Positions 14,359 through 17,162 of a stretch of 17,162 nt of DNA are shown here, in pieces. Numbering within the stretch: the first letter of the stretch is position 1; every line of letters begins with the position of its first letter. Below the pieces are notes generated by a model. The model searched no databases. It saw nothing but the letters and a program-made list of their open reading frames with translations, and was not told the origin of the DNA. Source of the DNA: Pseudomonadota bacterium (GTDB lineage Bacteria > Pseudomonadota > Alphaproteobacteria > Rhizobiales > Rhizobiaceae); assembly GCA_023444445.1 (NCBI GenBank), contig JAEXMK010000088.1:1-17162 (forward strand), written 5' to 3'. A program made the translations under genes and the position numbers.

Positions 14359-15384
14359 TCAGTTGAACACCTTCAGACTTGCCGCTTTGTCGACCGGCAG
14401 GTCGAAGGCGAGCGTATCACCGATGGCGTGGGCGGCAAGTGCCGCTTCGGTTTCCGCCTTGATGGGGCCGAGCGGTGAATCAAGCAGATATTCGCGGGTG
14501 TTCCCGGCAAAGGATGTACCGCGCACGGTTCCCTCAAAAGGGCCTGAACCGAGGGTAACCATGCGCGGCCGCCAGGCCAGTCCAGATGCTGAACGGACTG
14601 GTCCGGGAAGCGGTGTTGTGCCGTTGGCGGTTTTCAGCGCGCCGCCTTCCAGCGCGAAGATGTTTTCGAAACCGACGAAGTCAGCCACGAAGGACGAAAC
14701 CGGTGCGTTATAAATTTCTTCCGGCGTGCCGATCTGCTCAATCTTGCCACCCTTCATGACGACAATGCGGTCGGCAAGCGCGAGCGCCTCGATCTGGTCA
14801 TGGGTGACGAAAATCATCGTCACGCCGGTTTCCTTCTGCACGCGCTGCAATTCGGTGCGCATTTCAAGGCGCAGGCGGGCATCGAGATTGGAGAGCGGCT
14901 CGTCAAGCAAGAGCACCTTAGGCTCCATGACCATGGAGCGTGCCAGCGCCACGCGCTGCTGCTGGCCGCCTGAAAGCTCTGCCGGCCTGCGGGAGGCGAA
15001 ATTGGAAAGTCCTACGGATTTCAGGCCGGAGGCGACCTTGTCCTCCAGCGCCTTGCCGCTCATACCCTTGAGTTTCAGGCCGAAGGCGACATTTTCATAG
15101 ACCGTCAGATGCGGAAAGAGCGCGTAGGACTGGAACACCAGCCCGACGGCGCGCTTGTTGGCCGCAACGCGGGTAATATCCGCGCCATCGAGATCGATAC
15201 GCCCGCCCGCCACCGGCATCAGCCCGGCAATGGCGCGCATCGTCGTGGTCTTGCCGCAGCCTGATGGTCCGAGAAGCGCGAGCAATTCGCCCTTGCGGAT
15301 ATCGAGATCGAGATCCTTGACGGCGACATTGCCGCCATAGGCGAGCGAGATTTTTTGGAGCGAAAGATAGTTTGCGTCAGACAT
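14359..15384 (-). CDS. ABC importer ATPase, PotA/FbpC/UgpC type, 341 aa
   Basis: This is the nucleotide-binding subunit of a polyamine/iron-type importer. Walker A is GPSGCGKT (39-46), the Q-loop is VFQSYALFPHLTVYENV (83-99), the signature is LSGGQQQR (137-144), Walker B is VLLLDE (157-162) with the D-loop SNLD, and the H-loop histidine is 195. The GTPEEIYNAP linker follows at about 219-228. A C-terminal TOBE-like domain (about 265-335) is present, as expected for this family. The ATG at 15384 overlaps the permease reading by eight bases. A longer reading from 15525 begins with sequence unrelated to the family. Only two bases separate it from the nucleoside hydrolase, so transport and catabolism are coupled. 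Family membership alone does not define the substrate. Confidence 0.94.
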   Translation of the reverse strand: MSDANYLSLQKISLAYGGNVAVKDLDLDIRKGELLALLGPSGCGKTTTMRAIAGLMPVAGGRIDLDGADITRVAANKRAVGLVFQSYALFPHLTVYENVAFGLKLKGMSGKALEDKVASGLKSVGLSNFASRRPAELSGGQQQRVALARSMVMEPKVLLLDEPLSNLDARLRLEMRTELQRVQKETGVTMIFVTHDQIEALALADRIVVMKGGKIEQIGTPEEIYNAPVSSFVADFVGFENIFALEGGALKTANGTTPLPGPVRSASGLAWRPRMVTLGSGPFEGTVRGTSFAGNTREYLLDSPLGPIKAETEAALAAHAIGDTLAFDLPVDKAASLKVFN

Positions 15385-16156
15385 AACGGGAGAACCCCAG
15401 GAAACGTTCGGCCATGAAGACGATGCCGATGGAAAGGAAAGCGAGCAGCGAGGAAAGGGCAGCCACGGAAGGATCGAAGACGATTTCCATGTAGCCCAGC
15501 ATGTCGATGGGCAGTGTGCGCACACCGGGGCCGGACAGGAACAGCGACACCGGCACCTGGTTGAAACTCGTCACGAAACCGAGAATGAAGGCGGAGAGAA
15601 TGCCGCCGCGGATATTCGGCAGCACAACGCGGAAAAATGCGCCAAGACGCGACGAGCCAAGCAGCACCGCCGCCTCCTCGATATCGGAGCGCAGATTGTT
15701 GAGGCTGGCTGACACCACGCGCACCGCATAGGGCAGGATGAGCGCGGTGTGGGCCAGGAACAAAGCAAGCGTGATGCCGATGCCGAAAGGCACGACGAAA
15801 TAACGCAGCAGCGCGAGACCCACGATGATGCCTGGCACGATGATCGGCGCGGAAACGATGGTGCGCACGGTTTCTGCGAAGGGCAGCTTGTAGCGCGACA
15901 TGGCGTAAGAAGCCGGAATGCCGAGAATGAGCGCCGTAAACGTGCCGCCGATGGCGAGGAACATCGACATCGCAAAACTCTCGCGGAAGCTTTCGACCGT
16001 GAAGACCTTGGCGATCCACTTCAGCGAAAAGCCCTGCGGCGGAAAGGCGAGCGTATCGCCGGCCGAAAACGAGGCCGCGACGATGATGAGGAACGGCCCG
16101 ATCAGGAAGCCGACAACGAGCAGGAGCGTGAGAGGAATGAAGAGCTGCCGGGTCAT
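15377..16156 (-). CDS. ABC importer permease, PotC-type, 259 aa
   Basis: This is an inner-membrane subunit of the second importer (BPD_transp_1). It has an N-terminal membrane segment at about residues 6-28, and then SFSAGDTLAFPPQGFSLKW, a loop typical of PotC-like permeases. Further segments and the EAA loop follow (DIEEAAVLLGSSRLGAFFRV, VVLPNIRGG). The length is standard for PotC. Its ATG overlaps the preceding permease stop as ATGA, and its 3' end overlaps the ATPase start by eight bases. It pairs with the product of 16153-16980. Confidence 0.94.
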   Translation of the reverse strand: MTRQLFIPLTLLLVVGFLIGPFLIIVAASFSAGDTLAFPPQGFSLKWIAKVFTVESFRESFAMSMFLAIGGTFTALILGIPASYAMSRYKLPFAETVRTIVSAPIIVPGIIVGLALLRYFVVPFGIGITLALFLAHTALILPYAVRVVSASLNNLRSDIEEAAVLLGSSRLGAFFRVVLPNIRGGILSAFILGFVTSFNQVPVSLFLSGPGVRTLPIDMLGYMEIVFDPSVAALSSLLAFLSIGIVFMAERFLGFSRYV

Positions 16157-16980
16157 TTCTTGTTCCTCGCAGTGGCGATGCGCTTCAAGAGGATATTGGC
16201 GGCAAAGCTCATGACAATCAGGATGAAGGCGATGACGCTGGCGGCGACGAAATTGTTGGAAACCGTGACCTGCTGGTAAAGCAGGGTTTCCAGCATCAAC
16301 ACCTTCGAACCGCCGAGAATGGCCGGCGTGATATAGGCCGTGAGCGAACCGGTGAAGACAAGCGTACCGCCAACAACCAATCCTTCCTTGGTGAGCGGCA
16401 AAATGACCTTCCAGTATACCTGAAACCAGTTTGCGCCGAGCACGCGGGCGGCCGCGATCGTATCCTTCGGCATGTTTTCCAAGGCGCTGATGAGCGAGAT
16501 GATCATCAATGGCAGGAAGAGTTGCAGAAGGCCGATGAAGACGGCCGTTTCGGAAAACAGGATGCGGATCGGCGCATCGCTTAAGCCTACCGCCTGCAGC
16601 GCCTGATTAACGATGCCGGTTCTGCCGAGAATGACGATCCAGGCATAGGTGCGGGCAACCGGCGAAATCATCAGCGGCAGTACGACGAGATTGACCACAT
16701 GGCCCTTCGTTCCCTGCGAGAGGTTGACGATAGCGAAAGCCGCCGCATAGCCCACCACCGCCGAAACGACGGTGACGAGCGCGCCGAGCTTCAGCGTACG
16801 CAGGAAAACCGTCTGGATCAGCGGATCGGAAAAGAAGGCGGCATAGGCCGATAATGTCCAGCCGTCAGCGGTGCGAAAGCCCTCCGACAGAAGCATGAAG
16901 ACCGGCACAAGAAAGACCGCCGCCGCGAAAATCGCGGCGGGCAAGGCAAGCGCCAGCGCTTCGGCCCGGTTCTGAAACAT
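16153..16980 (-). CDS. ABC importer permease, PotB-type, 275 aa
   Basis: This is the first permease of the second importer, in the inner membrane. A segment at about residues 9-31 is followed by an FRTADGWTLSAYAAFFSDPL block, as in PotB/FbpB-type permeases. Five further hydrophobic stretches and an EAA loop reading TIAAARVLGANWFQVYWKVI with LPLTKEG complete it. The ATG at 16980 has AGGGA eight bases upstream. An upstream ATG at 17133 would read through the palindromic repeat and is rejected. It is the first gene of the operon inside the window. A cognate periplasmic binding protein would normally be encoded next to it and is absent, so it probably lies past the right edge. Confidence 0.94.
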   Translation of the reverse strand: MFQNRAEALALALPAAIFAAAVFLVPVFMLLSEGFRTADGWTLSAYAAFFSDPLIQTVFLRTLKLGALVTVVSAVVGYAAAFAIVNLSQGTKGHVVNLVVLPLMISPVARTYAWIVILGRTGIVNQALQAVGLSDAPIRILFSETAVFIGLLQLFLPLMIISLISALENMPKDTIAAARVLGANWFQVYWKVILPLTKEGLVVGGTLVFTGSLTAYITPAILGGSKVLMLETLLYQQVTVSNNFVAASVIAFILIVMSFAANILLKRIATARNKK

Positions 16981-16988
16981 GGGTTTAT

Positions 16989-16993
16989 TCCCT
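16989..16993 (-). promoter_or_regulatory. Ribosome binding site fixing the permease start at 16980
   Basis: AGGGA reads on the minus strand eight bases ahead of the ATG at 16980. It supports this start over the ATG at 17133, whose reading frame runs through the palindromic repeat. Confidence 0.55.
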
Positions 16994-17070
16994 GCACGGT
17001 AGCGACGGTGTGCGCCGGCTGTGGTTGGAGTTTGGCGAATGCAGCAAGAATTGAGGCCGATCACCACCTC

Positions 17071-17162
17071 CCTCATTCCTGTGCTTGTCACAGGAATCCA
17101 GCCAGCCCAAGTCTTTGGGCTGAAAAGACTCATCCCGCCACGCAGACGCGTGTCGGCTGGAT
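17071..17162 (+). repeat. Cloverleaf-like palindromic intergenic repeat, copy C (cut by right edge)
   Basis: This is the same element as copy A, in the opposite orientation. The first hairpin is perfect: 17075-17083 pairs with 17089-17097 around CTTGT. CCAGCC (17098-17103) then opens a stem closed by GGCTGG (17155-17160). It encloses a hairpin at 17104-17110/17115-17121 and another at 17135-17143/17148-17156 (loop AGAC, one mismatch). The final hairpin is lost at the window edge; by comparison with copy A about 25 bases are missing. It lies about 90 bases ahead of the permease start, probably between this gene and an upstream binding-protein gene. Confidence 0.85.

Noticed and set aside
12723..14713. 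Long plus-strand frames (12723-13622 and 13409-14713)
   Set aside because: They are antisense to adenine deaminase, nucleoside hydrolase and the transporter ATPase, all of which carry full sets of catalytic motifs.
16981..17133. Upstream start for the PotB-like permease at 17133
   Set aside because: The extension is translated from repeat copy C and has no membrane-protein character. The ATG at 16980 has its own ribosome binding site.
1..17162. CRISPR array or tandem repeats
   Set aside because: The only repeats seen are three dispersed palindromic elements thousands of bases apart; there is no regular repeat-spacer pattern.
1..17162. Mobile element made of the two edge repeats and the genes between them
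   Set aside because: No transposase, integrase or target-site duplication is visible, and the repeats are of the short intergenic type. The bracketing is reported only as an observation.

Overview
The window looks like chromosomal accessory DNA of a Rhizobiaceae bacterium, most likely an Agrobacterium. The reasons are the GC-rich composition, the alphaproteobacterial style of the proteins, and hairpin-rich intergenic repeats of a kind common in that family. The genus is an inference from general resemblance, because no database search was possible. I see no rRNA, tRNA, CRISPR array, transposase, integrase or phage gene. No gene-free stretch exceeds about 210 bases.

Left part (about 145-9287, all minus strand): a peptide-uptake locus. 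In transcription order it holds an M19-family dipeptidase, a family-5 periplasmic solute-binding protein, two DppB/DppC-type permeases and two short DppD/DppF-type ATPases. The permease and ATPase genes are joined by 4-base ATGA overlaps. A cloverleaf-like palindromic repeat (2801-2914) separates the operon from a LysR-type regulator and a second family-5 binding protein that has no adjacent membrane components. The simplest reading is import of short peptides and cleavage of dipeptides in the cytoplasm, with the LysR protein and second binding protein as an accessory specificity or control module.

Middle (9493-11590): a phosphoribosyltransferase (minus) and an M20 amidohydrolase of the hippurate / amino-acid-conjugate hydrolase type (plus) diverge from a shared 211-base promoter region. 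A perfect 10-bp inverted repeat sits just ahead of the amidohydrolase.

Right part (11646-16980, all minus strand): a tightly coupled operon. It encodes two spermidine/putrescine-type ABC permeases, a PotA/FbpC-type ATPase, a nucleoside hydrolase and an adenine deaminase. Read together with the neighbouring phosphoribosyltransferase, this suggests uptake of a purine ribonucleoside or similar compound, release of the base, deamination of adenine to hypoxanthine, and return of base to nucleotides. The periplasmic binding protein of this transporter is not in the window and probably lies just beyond the right edge.

Both edges of the window cut through copies of one palindromic repeat in opposite orientation (1-106 and 17071-17162). 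A third, diverged member lies at 2801-2914. All three keep the same multi-hairpin architecture although the stem sequences differ.
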